From JAHEFT01 sp963700705 (GTDB lineage Bacteria; Pseudomonadota; Gammaproteobacteria; Xanthomonadales; SZUA-36), in contig CAVOYQ010000006.1 of NCBI GenBank assembly GCA_963700705.1, positions 166,529 to 230,528 on the forward strand: 64,000 bases of DNA, in the 5' to 3' direction. Below, piece by piece: positions 9,633 through 19,632 of the stretch (its first letter is position 1; each line of letters opens with the position of its first letter). The notes beneath the pieces were generated by a model. That model saw nothing but the letters and a program-made list of their open reading frames with translations, did no database searches and was not told the origin of the DNA. The position numbers and the translations under genes are program-made.

Positions 9633-11642
9633 TTGAATACAAGCAAACAACCACCAGCTGGCTCAAACCCGGAGAAGCCGGATACTGACGGCGCATGGAG
9701 CCGGGACGACGCCGCGGAACACTACCGTATTCCGGCCTGGAGTGACGGTTTTTTTGAAATCAACCCACGGGGCCACATGGCGGTCCGGCCGTTCGATGAC
9801 TCCCCGCTCAGCATCGATATCATGGACGTGGTCGAAGAGTTACGCCGGCGAGGTGCTGCGTTTCCGGCAGTCCTGCGGTTTCAGGACGTCCTGCGCGCCC
9901 GGGTGCGGCGACTGAACCAGGCGTTCAACGAGGCGATCAGCGAAGCGGGCTACAAAAATGACTATCGCGCCGTTTATCCCATCAAGGTCAACCAATTGCA
10001 CGAAGTCGTGGAAGAGGTGCTCGATGCCGGCAAGCCCTTCGCACTGGGCCTGGAATGCGGTTCGAAAGCCGAACTGGTCGCCACCGTGGCGCACCTGGAA
10101 TCCGACGACACGCTGCTGATCTGTAATGGCGTCAAGGACCGGTCGATGCTGTCCCTGATCCTGTCGTCTCAATTGCTGGGCAAGAACGTGATTCCGGTGA
10201 TGGAAAAATACGCCGAATTCAACGATCTGATTGCACTGGCCGACGAAGCAGGTGCAACGACGCAATTCGGCATCCGGGTCCGGCTGAGAACCGCCGGCTC
10301 CGGCAAGTGGGCTGACTCCGGCGGCTACCAGTCAAAATTTGGCATTTCCCTGCCTGAACTCCTGAAAATTGTTCAGACATTGAAGGAAAACCCGGCGGAA
10401 CATCGCCTGTCGCTGCTCCATTTTCACCTCGGCAGCCAGATTTCCCAGATCACGCAGTTGAAACAGGCCGCGAAAGAACTGGCACAGATTTATGCGGAAC
10501 TGGTCAGGCAGGGTTTACCGATCCGATATATCGACGTGGGCGGCGGACTGGGCGTGAATTATTCCGGCGCATTCGAGGAAGGAGGCATCCAGTACAGCCT
10601 CCAGGAATACGCCAATGCCGTGGTTTCGGCGATCAAGGACGTCTGCGATGCGCGCGAGGTGCCACACCCGATCCTGATCTCTGAAAGCGGCCGGGCCATG
10701 ACCGCGCACCACTCGGTGCTGGTAGTCGAAACACTTGGCGCCTATCGGAAAGACAACGCTGAAAGCGACTCGGAGATTCCGCCGGACACCCACCGCATTG
10801 CGCACAACCTGAACGAGATCCTGAAATGGTTGCGCGAGGCACCCGAACAGGGTTATCGCATCGACGAATTGATCGAGGCCTGGCATGACGTCGTCGAAAT
10901 TCACCAGGAAGCGGCGACCCTGTTCGCTATGGGCTATTTGCCGCTGCAGCAGAATGCATTGATCGAGCGCATGTACTGGAGCAGCTGTGCGGCCCTGCTG
11001 GGGCAATTGCGGGTGGCTGCCCACGATCCCCTGCCGCAGGAACTCTATGAACTGCAGGAGTTGCTGGTCGATCAATACCTGGTCAATTTTTCGGTTTTCC
11101 AGTCGGTGCTCGATCACTGGGCCATACAGCAAGTGTTCCCGATCGTGCCGCTGCACCGGCTTAACGAGCGGCCGACGCGCCGCGCAATGCTGGTGGATCT
11201 GACCTGCGATTCGGATGGCCGCATTACGCAATATGTTTCAGCCAATGAAGACAAGAACTTTCTCGAATTGCACCCCCTGAACCCGGGTGAGCCCTATTAC
11301 CTGGGCTTCTTCATGATGGGCGCCTACCAGGACATCATGGGGGACGCGCACAACCTGTTCGGCCGGGTCACAGAAGCCCATGTCTACGGCGACACCGAAG
11401 AAGACGGCAATTTCTGGATCGAAAAGGTGATCCCGGGCACAAAAGTCCAGGACATGCTGGCGCAGGTGCAGTATTTTCCCAATGACCTGCACCGGAGAAT
11501 GCAGCAGCAGGTCAAGGAAAAGATCGAGTCAGGCGCCATTCGCCCGAAACGGGGGATGGAAATTCTCGATCAGTATCGTGCCTGTTTCGATACGGAAACC
11601 TACCTGGTCAGTCACAGGACGGACAAGCCGGCAGCGAAATGA
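9633..11642 (+). CDS. speA: Biosynthetic arginine decarboxylase
   Basis: PLP-dependent, Mg-requiring decarboxylase that turns arginine into agmatine. The 669-aa intact protein has the length of this fold-III family. YPIKVNQLHEVVEEVL gives the PLP lysine, then ALGLECGSKAEL, VRLRTAGSGKWADSGG, LHFHLGSQI, YIDVGGGLGVNYSG, ILISESGRAM, and a C-terminal barrel with YFPNDLHRRMQQ. The start is a TTG at 9633 (reads MNTSK) directly after the DHS-like stop, indicating translational coupling; no ATG is available upstream of the conserved WSDGFFEINPRGHMAVRPF. It is last in the RimK-like/aguA/DHS-like/speA operon and feeds agmatine to AguA. Confidence 0.95.
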   Translation: MNTSKQPPAGSNPEKPDTDGAWSRDDAAEHYRIPAWSDGFFEINPRGHMAVRPFDDSPLSIDIMDVVEELRRRGAAFPAVLRFQDVLRARVRRLNQAFNEAISEAGYKNDYRAVYPIKVNQLHEVVEEVLDAGKPFALGLECGSKAELVATVAHLESDDTLLICNGVKDRSMLSLILSSQLLGKNVIPVMEKYAEFNDLIALADEAGATTQFGIRVRLRTAGSGKWADSGGYQSKFGISLPELLKIVQTLKENPAEHRLSLLHFHLGSQISQITQLKQAAKELAQIYAELVRQGLPIRYIDVGGGLGVNYSGAFEEGGIQYSLQEYANAVVSAIKDVCDAREVPHPILISESGRAMTAHHSVLVVETLGAYRKDNAESDSEIPPDTHRIAHNLNEILKWLREAPEQGYRIDELIEAWHDVVEIHQEAATLFAMGYLPLQQNALIERMYWSSCAALLGQLRVAAHDPLPQELYELQELLVDQYLVNFSVFQSVLDHWAIQQVFPIVPLHRLNERPTRRAMLVDLTCDSDGRITQYVSANEDKNFLELHPLNPGEPYYLGFFMMGAYQDIMGDAHNLFGRVTEAHVYGDTEEDGNFWIEKVIPGTKVQDMLAQVQYFPNDLHRRMQQQVKEKIESGAIRPKRGMEILDQYRACFDTETYLVSHRTDKPAAK

Positions 11643-11724
11643 TCGCCGGTTGGCCAGGTGCATTGCCCGATGAAAGGCCAACCCCGTATTTTTGCCCGGC
11701 CTTGATACAGATTAATGCAATGTA

Positions 11725-11753
11725 TTGGTTCTGAAATAAAACCCTTTTATACT
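11725..11753 (+). promoter_or_regulatory. Putative sigma-70 promoter of the arylsulfatase gene
   Basis: TTGGTT at 11725-11730 and TATACT at 11748-11753 with a 17-bp spacer, in an AT-rich stretch of the 201-bp gap after speA, 90 bp before the sulfatase ATG. Confidence 0.5.
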
Positions 11754-11843
11754 ATGAAGTCGTAGCGCCTCTTCCGTAAGAAAATTGAAAACCGACCAAA
11801 TCTACCGACTACCGAATATTTTCACCCATTTCGAGGATAAATC

Positions 11844-14350
11844 ATGAAAGGCAAAATCGTTAAATTGGGCCTGCTAACCACGTGTTTGCTGGCGCCTCTT
11901 TTGACCGCAAACGCCCAGGAAGTTACCGGCACTCTCGGTTCGCCTGATGCGACCACAACCGTCAGTAACAAGCAACTTCCTCCGCCCATACCTCCATTCG
12001 GCGGCAAAATCGAAAACGATGCGCTGAAATCCAAGGCATGGTGGGCGCCACGCATCGTGCCCCCCAAAAACGCACCCAACGTGCTGCTGATCATCACGGA
12101 TGACGCCGGTTTCGGTGTTCCCAGCACCTTTGGCGGCGTGATCCCGACCCCGACGATGGACCGCATCGCCAGCGAAGGGCTGCGCTACAACCGGGTTTTC
12201 TCGACCGCGCTGTGCTCGCCGACGCGGGCCGCGCTGATCACCGGGCGCAACCATCACTCGGCAGGTTTCGGCGTTATTTCCGAGCAGTCCACCGGCTTCC
12301 CCGGCTATAACAGCATCATCAACGAAGACAAGGTCACCATCGGGCGCATGCTGCTCGATAACGGATACGCCACGGCATGGTTCGGCAAGGACCACAACAC
12401 GCCGGCTTTCGAGGCCAGCCAGGCCGGACCCTTCGACCAGTGGCCGACCGGCATGGGTTTCGAGTACTTCTACGGCTTCGTCGGTGGCGATGCCAACCAG
12501 TGGGCGCCCAACCTGTTCCGCAACACCACGCAGATCTATCCTTTTGAAGGCAAGCCGGGCTGGAACCTGGTTACCGGCATGGCCGACGATGCCATCGACT
12601 ACATCATGCGTATTCACCAGTCCGACCCGTCCAAGCCGCTGTTTATCAAGTACGCGCCCGGCGCCACGCACGCGCCGCATCACCCGACCAAGGAATGGGT
12701 AGATAAAATTTCAGCGATGCATTTGTTCGACGACGGCTACAACAAGCTGCGCGAGAAGATCTTTGAAAATCAGAAGAAGCTCGGCGTGATTCCCGCGGAT
12801 TCTCAACTGACACCCTGGCCGGACAAGGTCCTGAAACCCTGGGATCAACTCGATGCGCAAACCAAAAAGCTGTTTATCAAGCAGGTGGAAGTCTTCGCCG
12901 CTTATGCCGCCTACAGCGACTACGAGATCGGGCGCGTGATCCAGGCCTTTGAAGACCTCGGCAGGCTGGACAACACGCTGATCATCTACATCAACGGCGA
13001 TAACGGCACCAGCGCCGAGGGCGGGCCACTGGGCACCCCAACGAGGTCGCGTTCTTCAATGGCTTGAACGAAATCCCGGTGGACGTGCAAATGAAGTGGT
13101 ACGACGTCTGGGGCACCGAAGAGACCTACAACCACATGTCCGCCGGCTGGTCATGGGCTTTTGATACGCCGTTTGACTGGTTCAAGCAGAACGCCTCCCG
13201 GCTCGGCGGCATCAACCAGAACATGGTGGTCATGTGGCCGGACCGCATCAAGGACAAAGGAGCTTTGCGCGAGCAGTTCATCCACGTGATCGACGTGGTG
13301 CCCACGATTCTGGAGTCCGCCGGTCTCAAGGAGCCCGAGATGGTTGACGGCATCAAACAAAAACCGATCGAAGGTACGAGTTTCCTCTATACCTTCGATG
13401 CAAAGAACGCCAGGGAACCTTCACACCACAAGGTCCAATACTTCGAGATGATGGGCCAGTGGGCGCTGTACGACGAAGGCTGGCTGCTGAGCACCCAGGT
13501 GAACCGGGCGCCATGGGAGGCGTTCGGGGTCGCTAATCCCGATCCACTCAACAACCAGGTGTTCCAACTCTACGACCTGACCAAGGACTTCACGCAGTCC
13601 AATGACATCGCGGCACAGTATCCGGAGAAAGTGAAGGAAATGCGTAAGCAGTTCCTTGAGGAAGCGAAGAAGTACCAGGTCCTGCCGCTGGACGCTTCGG
13701 TGGCTGGCCGGCTCGTGGCGCCGCGACCGAACATCACTGCCGGCAGAACCGAGTTCACGTATACCCATCCGATGGTTGGCTTGCCGCAAGGCGATTCTCC
13801 AGCCATCCTCAATGCATCCTACACATTTACTGCTGAAGTCACCGTGCCGGAAGGCGGCGCCGAAGGCATGATCGTCACCTCGGGCGGGCGTTTCGGCGGT
13901 TATGGTTTCTATCTGCTCGAGGGCAAGCCCGTGTTCCTGTGGAACATGGTCGATCTGAACCGGATCAAGTGGGAAGGCCAGGAAGCGTTGACCCCCGGCA
14001 AGCACACCGTTGAATTTGACTTCAAATACGACGGCATGGGCGCCGGCACGCTTGCCTACAACAGCATGAGCGGTCTAGCCAAGGGTGGTATGGGCACGCT
14101 CTCGGTGGATGGCAAAGCCGTTGCGAGCAAGCGGATGGAGAAAACGCTACCGATGATCCTGCAATGGGACGAGAGCTTCGATATTGGTTCTGACACGCTG
14201 ACCGGCGTAAATGATGCCGATTACAAGCCGCCCTTCGCCTTCACCGGCACGCTGAACAAGTTGACGTTGAAGGTTGATCGCCCACAGCTGTCGGCGGAAG
14301 ACATCAAGAAGCTCGAAGCTGCGCAGACCAATAATTCGTCCAGCGAGTAA
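11844..14350 (+). CDS. Exported arylsulfatase (type I, formylglycine), frameshifted once
   Basis: The N-terminus is a clear Sec signal peptide (MKGKIVKLGLLTTCLLAPLL, cleavage near ANA-QE), so the enzyme is periplasmic or secreted. NVLLIITDDAGFGVP supplies the calcium-binding Asp pair. CSPTRAALITGRN is the C-x-P-x-R formylglycine motif. WFGKDHNTP and INGDNGTSAEGG complete the active site. The frame changes at about 13040-13064, right after TSAEGGPLGTP; the second segment continues with EVAFFNGLNEIPV-like sequence and ends in a beta-rich C-terminal domain of about 200 aa. Total about 835 aa, consistent with large atsA-type arylsulfatases. A maturase (anaerobic or FGE) is not in the window. A terminator follows at 14376. 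Confidence 0.9.
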
Positions 14351-14375
14351 GTCTTTTCATGGATCTTTGATACGC

Positions 14376-14405
14376 GGGCCGCTTCTCAGGAAGCGGCCCT
14401 TTTTA
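14376..14405. terminator. Rho-independent terminator shared by sulfatase and MFS gene
   Basis: A 9-bp stem GGGCCGCTT/AAGCGGCCC with a 6-base loop is followed by TTTTT on the + strand. The last codons and stop of the minus-strand MFS gene lie inside the hairpin, so the two convergent genes share it. Confidence 0.8.
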
Positions 14406-15552
14406 TTGGAACCCGGGTCATTTTCCTGGTCACCAGTCGCATCAAAACGACAACCAGGAAATAGGCCCCCATGGCGGCAAAAATCATGTTGCTGTAACTG
14501 CCCGGCGACACCAGCGTTGCGCCCAACGCCGGCCCCGTAAAATCGCCAAAGGCGGTTGCGAAACCGCCCGCAACCACCACACTTCCACCCGGGTCGATCT
14601 GCGCTTCAATGGCCTGAAAGTAGGGCAAAGCGAAAGCCCAGCCAATCGCCATCAGGCACATCGACCCGAAGTAGGTGTAATAACCCGTGCCGTTGAGCAG
14701 GAACACCAACGCGGTGCATTGCACCAGCACGCTGATCAGCAGTGGTGGAAAGCGCCCAAATCGGGAACCCAGCAAGAATACCCCGAAAGCAGCCGGAATA
14801 CCCAGCACGGTCACCGCCCCCAGCACCAGCCCGATCTCCCGACTCGACAACCCGAATGACAGGCCAATACGTTCCGAATACGCGAAGTTCGCCATGTTGG
14901 CTGCTTCGAACAGCCCAATGCCCAACAAGCACATCACCGACGTTCCGGCGACGATCACCCGCCATTCCAGCGGCGCCGCGGAACCCGCCCCGCTGCGTTC
15001 ATGCATTGCAGGCAGGCGAGACACCAGCAACAAGGCCGCTACATCGAGCAGGGCGAAAAGTGCAAACAGGCCGGAAATGCCCGAACCGGGCAACAGCCAC
15101 GGCAGGCCGTAAAGCCCCGCCGCACTGAAGAAAAACTGGAAAGACATGAATAGCCCATAAGCGCGATCCGGCTCACGCCAGCCGGCGAAGGCGCTCATCA
15201 CGCTGGCGTAGGCCGCCGCGCCACCCGCACCAGCGATGAACCGCAGCGCGACCAGCGCCCAGAAGGGCATGTGAACGGCTGCGCTGCTTGCCCCATCGGC
15301 GAAGATCATCAGAACCAGCCCCACGGATGCCAGGCGGCGCAGGTCGAGGTGGTGGATGCGCAAGGAAACGTAAATTGCCGACACCGCGCTACCCAGGAAA
15401 CCCGCGGAAGCGAGGTAGCCGGCTTCGGATTCGGTCAGGCTGAGGTAGTCGACAAAACTTCCGACCATAACCGGCAAAACCAACAGCGGCATCAGCGTCA
15501 TTGAACCCAGAACAGCAAGCAGGGCAGTCCGTTGAAAGTTGTCCTTGATCAT
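14386..15552 (-). CDS. MFS transporter (first of two related copies)
   Basis: A polytopic membrane protein of about 388 aa with roughly 12 hydrophobic helices. It starts at MIKDNFQRTALLAVLGS; the longer reading to 15702 lacks a plausible membrane-protein start. Features seen are LVALRFIAGAGGAAAYASVM after helix 4, GLFMSFQFFFSAAGLYGLPW, and NMANFAYSERIGLSFGLSS. The overall pattern resembles the MFS protein at 26671 (shared AANM and RFxxGxxGG segments), so the two are likely paralogues. The substrate cannot be read. It faces away from aguB, with 142 bp between starts, and may move a product or substrate of the polyamine region. Confidence 0.85.
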   Translation of the reverse strand: MIKDNFQRTALLAVLGSMTLMPLLVLPVMVGSFVDYLSLTESEAGYLASAGFLGSAVSAIYVSLRIHHLDLRRLASVGLVLMIFADGASSAAVHMPFWALVALRFIAGAGGAAAYASVMSAFAGWREPDRAYGLFMSFQFFFSAAGLYGLPWLLPGSGISGLFALFALLDVAALLLVSRLPAMHERSGAGSAAPLEWRVIVAGTSVMCLLGIGLFEAANMANFAYSERIGLSFGLSSREIGLVLGAVTVLGIPAAFGVFLLGSRFGRFPPLLISVLVQCTALVFLLNGTGYYTYFGSMCLMAIGWAFALPYFQAIEAQIDPGGSVVVAGGFATAFGDFTGPALGATLVSPGSYSNMIFAAMGAYFLVVVLMRLVTRKMTRVPIKRAAS

Positions 15553-15694
15553 GCTTTGCTGTGCGCCACGCCGATGAAGATGGCCAGCATAACAAGCCGT
15601 CGGATGATTGACGAGAACCCGAGCGGACTTGCGTTTATCCACGCCGCTTCTGATAATCGCAGATTCACCGGCGCGAAAAGCGGAGATTGCGAAC

Positions 15695-16564
15695 ATGACC
15701 AAATTGACTTTTGCGGCAACTCAAATGGCCTGTGACTGGGACCAGCCCGGCAACCTTGATCGCGCTGAGCAACTCGTCCGCGAGGCAGCCGGCCAGGGCG
15801 CACAGGTCATCCTGCTGCAGGAACTGTTCGAAACCCCCTATTTCTGCAAAGATGAAGATGAGAAATACCTGGGCCTCGCCGCTCCGGCGGAGGCCAACCC
15901 GCTGCTGGAGCGGTTCCGGAAACTGGCTGCCGAGCTTGAAGTGGTGCTGCCGATCAGTTTTTTCGAGCGCGCCAACAACAATTTCTTCAACTCGCTGGCC
16001 ATGATGGATGCGGATGGAAGTTGTCTTGGCGTTTACCGCAAATCGCACATTCCCGATAACCCGGGTTACAGCGAAAAGTTCTATTTTTCGCCGGGCGACA
16101 CGGGCTTCCGGGTGTGGGATACCCGTTATGCCCGCCTGGGAGTGGGCATTTGCTGGGACCAGTGGTTCCCCGAGGCGGCCCGGGCGATGTGCCTGCTGGG
16201 TGCAGAAGCCCTGCTCTACCCCACCGCGATCGGATCGGAACCGAATTTCCCCGAACTGGACTCCCGCGATCATTGGCAGCGCGTCATGCAGGGCCATGCG
16301 GGCGCCAACCTGGTGCCGCTGATCGCCTCCAACCGCATCGGCCGGGAAGACGGCGACAGCTGCGGATTGACTTTTTACGGTTCCTCGTTCATCGCGGACC
16401 ACACCGGCGCCAAGGTGGTCGAGGCCAACCGGACGGAACAAGCCGTCATCACCGCCAGTTTCGACATGGAGGAAGTACGCCAGGCCCGGATTACCTGGGG
16501 GGTGTACCGCGACCGCCGGCCGGACCTCTATCAACCGCTGATGAGCCTGGCTCCGGGCAAGTAG
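15695..16564 (+). CDS. aguB: N-carbamoylputrescine amidase
   Basis: Nitrilase-superfamily amidase that hydrolyses N-carbamoylputrescine to putrescine, CO2 and ammonia, completing the route from SpeA and AguA. The intact 289-aa protein shows the Glu of LLQELFETPYF, the Lys of GVYRKSHIPDNPGYSEKFYF and the Cys of GVGICWDQWFPEAAR. LYPTAIGSEP and GSSFIADHTGAKV are typical of AguB. The ATG at 15695 follows GGAGATTGC; the upstream extension to 15608 has no family similarity. It lies 6 bp before the second aguA, clearly co-transcribed. Confidence 0.95.
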   Translation: MTKLTFAATQMACDWDQPGNLDRAEQLVREAAGQGAQVILLQELFETPYFCKDEDEKYLGLAAPAEANPLLERFRKLAAELEVVLPISFFERANNNFFNSLAMMDADGSCLGVYRKSHIPDNPGYSEKFYFSPGDTGFRVWDTRYARLGVGICWDQWFPEAARAMCLLGAEALLYPTAIGSEPNFPELDSRDHWQRVMQGHAGANLVPLIASNRIGREDGDSCGLTFYGSSFIADHTGAKVVEANRTEQAVITASFDMEEVRQARITWGVYRDRRPDLYQPLMSLAPGK

Positions 16565-16570
16565 CAGGCG

Positions 16571-17590
16571 ATGGAATTACGACACCAATCCGCGCTTGAA
16601 GCGGGATTCCACATGCCGGCGGAGTGGGAACCGCACCTTCGTTGCTGGATGGCGTGGCCCACGCGTGAAGCCATTTGGGGGGAATACCTGCAGGTGGCCA
16701 GCGAAGATTATGCGAACATCGCCCGCGCGATTGCCCAATTTGAACCGGTCATGATGTTGACGCCTCCCGACTTCACCGCGATGGCTGCAGAGATGTGCGG
16801 GCCGGAGATTGAAATCGTGCCCTGGGACCTGGAAGATTCTTGGTTGCGGGACATTGGTCCCAATTTCCTGAAAAAGGGTTCCGAGACAGCCGCTTCGATT
16901 TTTCATTTCAATGCCTGGGGCAGGAAATATCCGAAATTCCGTAAAGACGCCGCGTTGGGGCACCGGCTGAGTGAGGCTATGGCTATCCGCACGTTTACTT
17001 CCCCCCTGGTCATGGAAGGCGGCGGCATCTGTACAGACGGTGAAGGCACGCTGCTGACCACCGAGCAATGCCTGCTCAATGAAAACCGCAACCCTGGCTT
17101 GGGCAAGGCCGAAGCCGAGCATGAACTTTGCCAGGCGCTGGGCGTGGAAAAAGTGATCTGGCTTCCTGGTGACCCGTTGGATGGCGAAACCGACGGACAC
17201 GTGGACGGCCTGGCCTGTTTCGTCCGCCCGGGTGAAGTGCTGGTGGCATGGGACCCGGAACCGGAAAGTGAACGGCACGAACAGCTTGCAGGCAACGTTC
17301 GCGCCCTGCAAGAGGCGACTGACGCCCGGGGGCGCAAGCTGAAAATCCATTTCATCGAGGAAGCCGATTGGTGTATTGCCGTCGGTGACCGGTTCTGCAC
17401 TTCTTACATCAATTTCTACATCGCCAACGGCGGTATCGTAATGCCCGCATACGGTATTCCTTCAGACGAAACAGCCCGCGAAGTGGTGGAAAACTGTTTC
17501 CCGGACCGGAAAATCGTAACGGTAAACGTGATGGGCTTAGCCACTGGCGGCGGAGGCATCCACTGCATTACCCAACAGCAGCCCGCCTGA
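16571..17590 (+). CDS. aguA: Agmatine deiminase (second copy)
   Basis: A 339-aa agmatine deiminase paralogue, clearly diverged from the copy at 7557 but with the whole catalytic set: MPAEWEPHLRCWMAWPTRE, DSWLRDIGPNFL, FHFNAWGRKYP, VMEGGGICTDGEG, GETDGHVDG and nucleophile Cys in GGIHCITQQ. It is paired with aguB, the usual arrangement, so this copy is the better candidate for the dedicated agmatine pathway enzyme; the first copy may have shifted substrate preference. Start ATG 16571 is 6 bp after the aguB stop. Confidence 0.93.
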   Translation: MELRHQSALEAGFHMPAEWEPHLRCWMAWPTREAIWGEYLQVASEDYANIARAIAQFEPVMMLTPPDFTAMAAEMCGPEIEIVPWDLEDSWLRDIGPNFLKKGSETAASIFHFNAWGRKYPKFRKDAALGHRLSEAMAIRTFTSPLVMEGGGICTDGEGTLLTTEQCLLNENRNPGLGKAEAEHELCQALGVEKVIWLPGDPLDGETDGHVDGLACFVRPGEVLVAWDPEPESERHEQLAGNVRALQEATDARGRKLKIHFIEEADWCIAVGDRFCTSYINFYIANGGIVMPAYGIPSDETAREVVENCFPDRKIVTVNVMGLATGGGGIHCITQQQPA

Positions 17591-17699
17591 GGAATCTCTG
17601 CGCACCCGCGACCGCACGTAAATTGTATTACCACGTATCCGCCTGGACGTGTGGAGCAGGATGCCCGGTTGAGTTTCGGTATGAGATAATGCTGCGCAG

Positions 17700-19527
17700 A
17701 TGACTGAATCCCTGTTATACCTTGATCCCAAAAGCCCGCTGAATCTGCAGACGCAGATTCGTCAGCAACTGGTCAATGCCATTCTCAAAGGCGCGTTCCC
17801 GAAAGGCAGCCGCCTGCCGTCTTCCCGAAGATTATCCGAACAACTTGGCGTGGCGCGTAATACGGTAGTTCTGGCCTACGAGCAGTTGATCGAGGAAGGC
17901 TATCTTGAAAGCCGCCAACGAAGTGGCATCTTTGTCAACGAACAAATACGCGAAAACCGGGTAGGGTTGCGTGAGGCCACGCCGACGGATTCAGAACAGG
18001 AAGCGCGCTGGCACAAGCACATTCGCACCGAGCTTGAAAACCGGCCGCAGTTCCAGTGGCCGGCTAACTGGCAGCAACATCCCTACCCGTTCATCGACGG
18101 CTATTTTGACGCCTCGCTCTACCCCACGGCGCAATGGCGTGAAGCCAGCCGCATGGCCCTGGGGACACGGTTGATCCATGAAGGCACGGTTACGGAGGGC
18201 GACGCCGACGATCCGGTACTGATTGAGGAAATCCGCTCCAAGATGCTCCCGCGCCGGGGAATTACCGCGGATCCGGATGAAATCCTGATCACCATGGGCG
18301 AACAGAATGCGCTTTACCTTCTGACCCGCCTGTTGTCAGACAGCACGACCACAGTTGCCATGGAAGAACCGGGTAATCCGCGGATGCGGCAACTCCTGCT
18401 GCAATCCGGTGCAAGATTGATCCACCAAAAAGTAGACGAGCAGGGCATGGTCATCGATTCCCGACTGAACCGCGCCCATGTGGTGTATGTCACGCCCAGC
18501 CACCAGGTGCCGACTGCCGTTACCATGCCAACGGATCGCCGGTTGGCCCTGTTGAAAAAAGCCCGGAAACTGGACCAGATCGTCATCGAGGATGACTTTG
18601 TCCACGAAAGCAACTACCTGGGTCAGCCCCACCCGGCTTTGCGCGGGATGGACAGCGACAACCGGGTTGTTTACGTATCCGCGCTGCCAAAAGTGCTGGC
18701 TCCCGGTCTGAGAATCGGGTTTATCGTGGCCGCTGCGCCCCTGATCCGTGCCGCCAGGAATCTACGGCAGCAGGTTATCGGGAGACCCTCCCTGATCAAC
18801 CAGCGCACCGCGGCATATTTCCTGTCCCTGGGCCACTACGATTCGTTCATGGCCCGGCTGCAGCAGGAAATGCAGGTTCGCTGGCACGCCCTGCGGGACG
18901 CCCTGAACCACTACCGTCCGCAATCCATCATGACGATTCCCAACCAGGGCGGCACGGTGATTTCCGTCAGGGGACCGGAAGATATCGACGTCGACGTTTT
19001 GGTCAGCGAGGCTGCTAAAAGAGGCATCCTGATCGAGCCCGACACCTATTACTACGCACACCCCGAAGACTCCCGGAAGAGTTTTCGAATGGGCGTGACC
19101 AGTATCCCAACCGACCGTATCCGTGATGGTGTGGAACGCCTGCGCGAGTTGATGTGGGACCTCAGCAAGGTGGAGGGTGTCATGCTCGAGGATGGTGATC
19201 CCTATTTGCTGAAAGGAAAACAACTGGAAAAAACCCTCAGCGGGGCCACCATCATTTACCGCACGGTGTATTGCGATCCGTGCGTGCTCGAGCTGAACAA
19301 GGACGGCACCATGGACGGGCCGTGCCGGGTACGCCAACGAGGACCGCGACACCGGACGCTGGTGGTGCGACGAGGACCGCTGGTTTCGGAAATGGAACCG
19401 TTGGGCCTATGGCGAACAATCTTCCTACTTCGTCACGCTGGATGGTCAACACATCCGCTGGTACAACACCGAAAAACACCTCGTCGATGATGCGATCCTG
19501 CTTCGTAACGACGAACGACTGGCCTAA
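17700..19527 (+). CDS. MocR-type regulator with aromatic C-terminal extension (one frameshift)
   Basis: Residues 10-80 are a GntR-type winged helix (IRQQLVNAILKGAFPKGSRL, RLSEQLGVARNTVVLAYEQL). Residues about 115-480 are an aminotransferase-like fold (VIEDDFVHESNY, SALPKVLAPGLRIGFI with the likely PLP lysine near 330). This is the MocR architecture; members use PLP and often control pyridoxal or amine metabolism. After the aminotransferase fold comes an unusual tail of about 100 aa. The annotated frame breaks at about 19320, but the next frame stays open to TAA 19525-19527 and reads GRWWCDEDRWFRKWNRWAYG, VTLDGQHIRWYNTEKHLVDD. That continuation has protein-like composition and follows TVYCDPCVLELNKDGTMDG, so the real protein is about 608 aa. 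It sits between aguBA and a nitrilase/TonB receptor group, a likely target region. Confidence 0.85.
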
Positions 19528-19632
19528 TCGCCGTTTCCGATCTGGTTCTATAAGCCCTGCGAACAGCGATTTAGTCTTGGCGTACCGAGTACCGCGCTAA
19601 TTTTGCGCTGTGCGTGAATCCAGGAGAGACCC

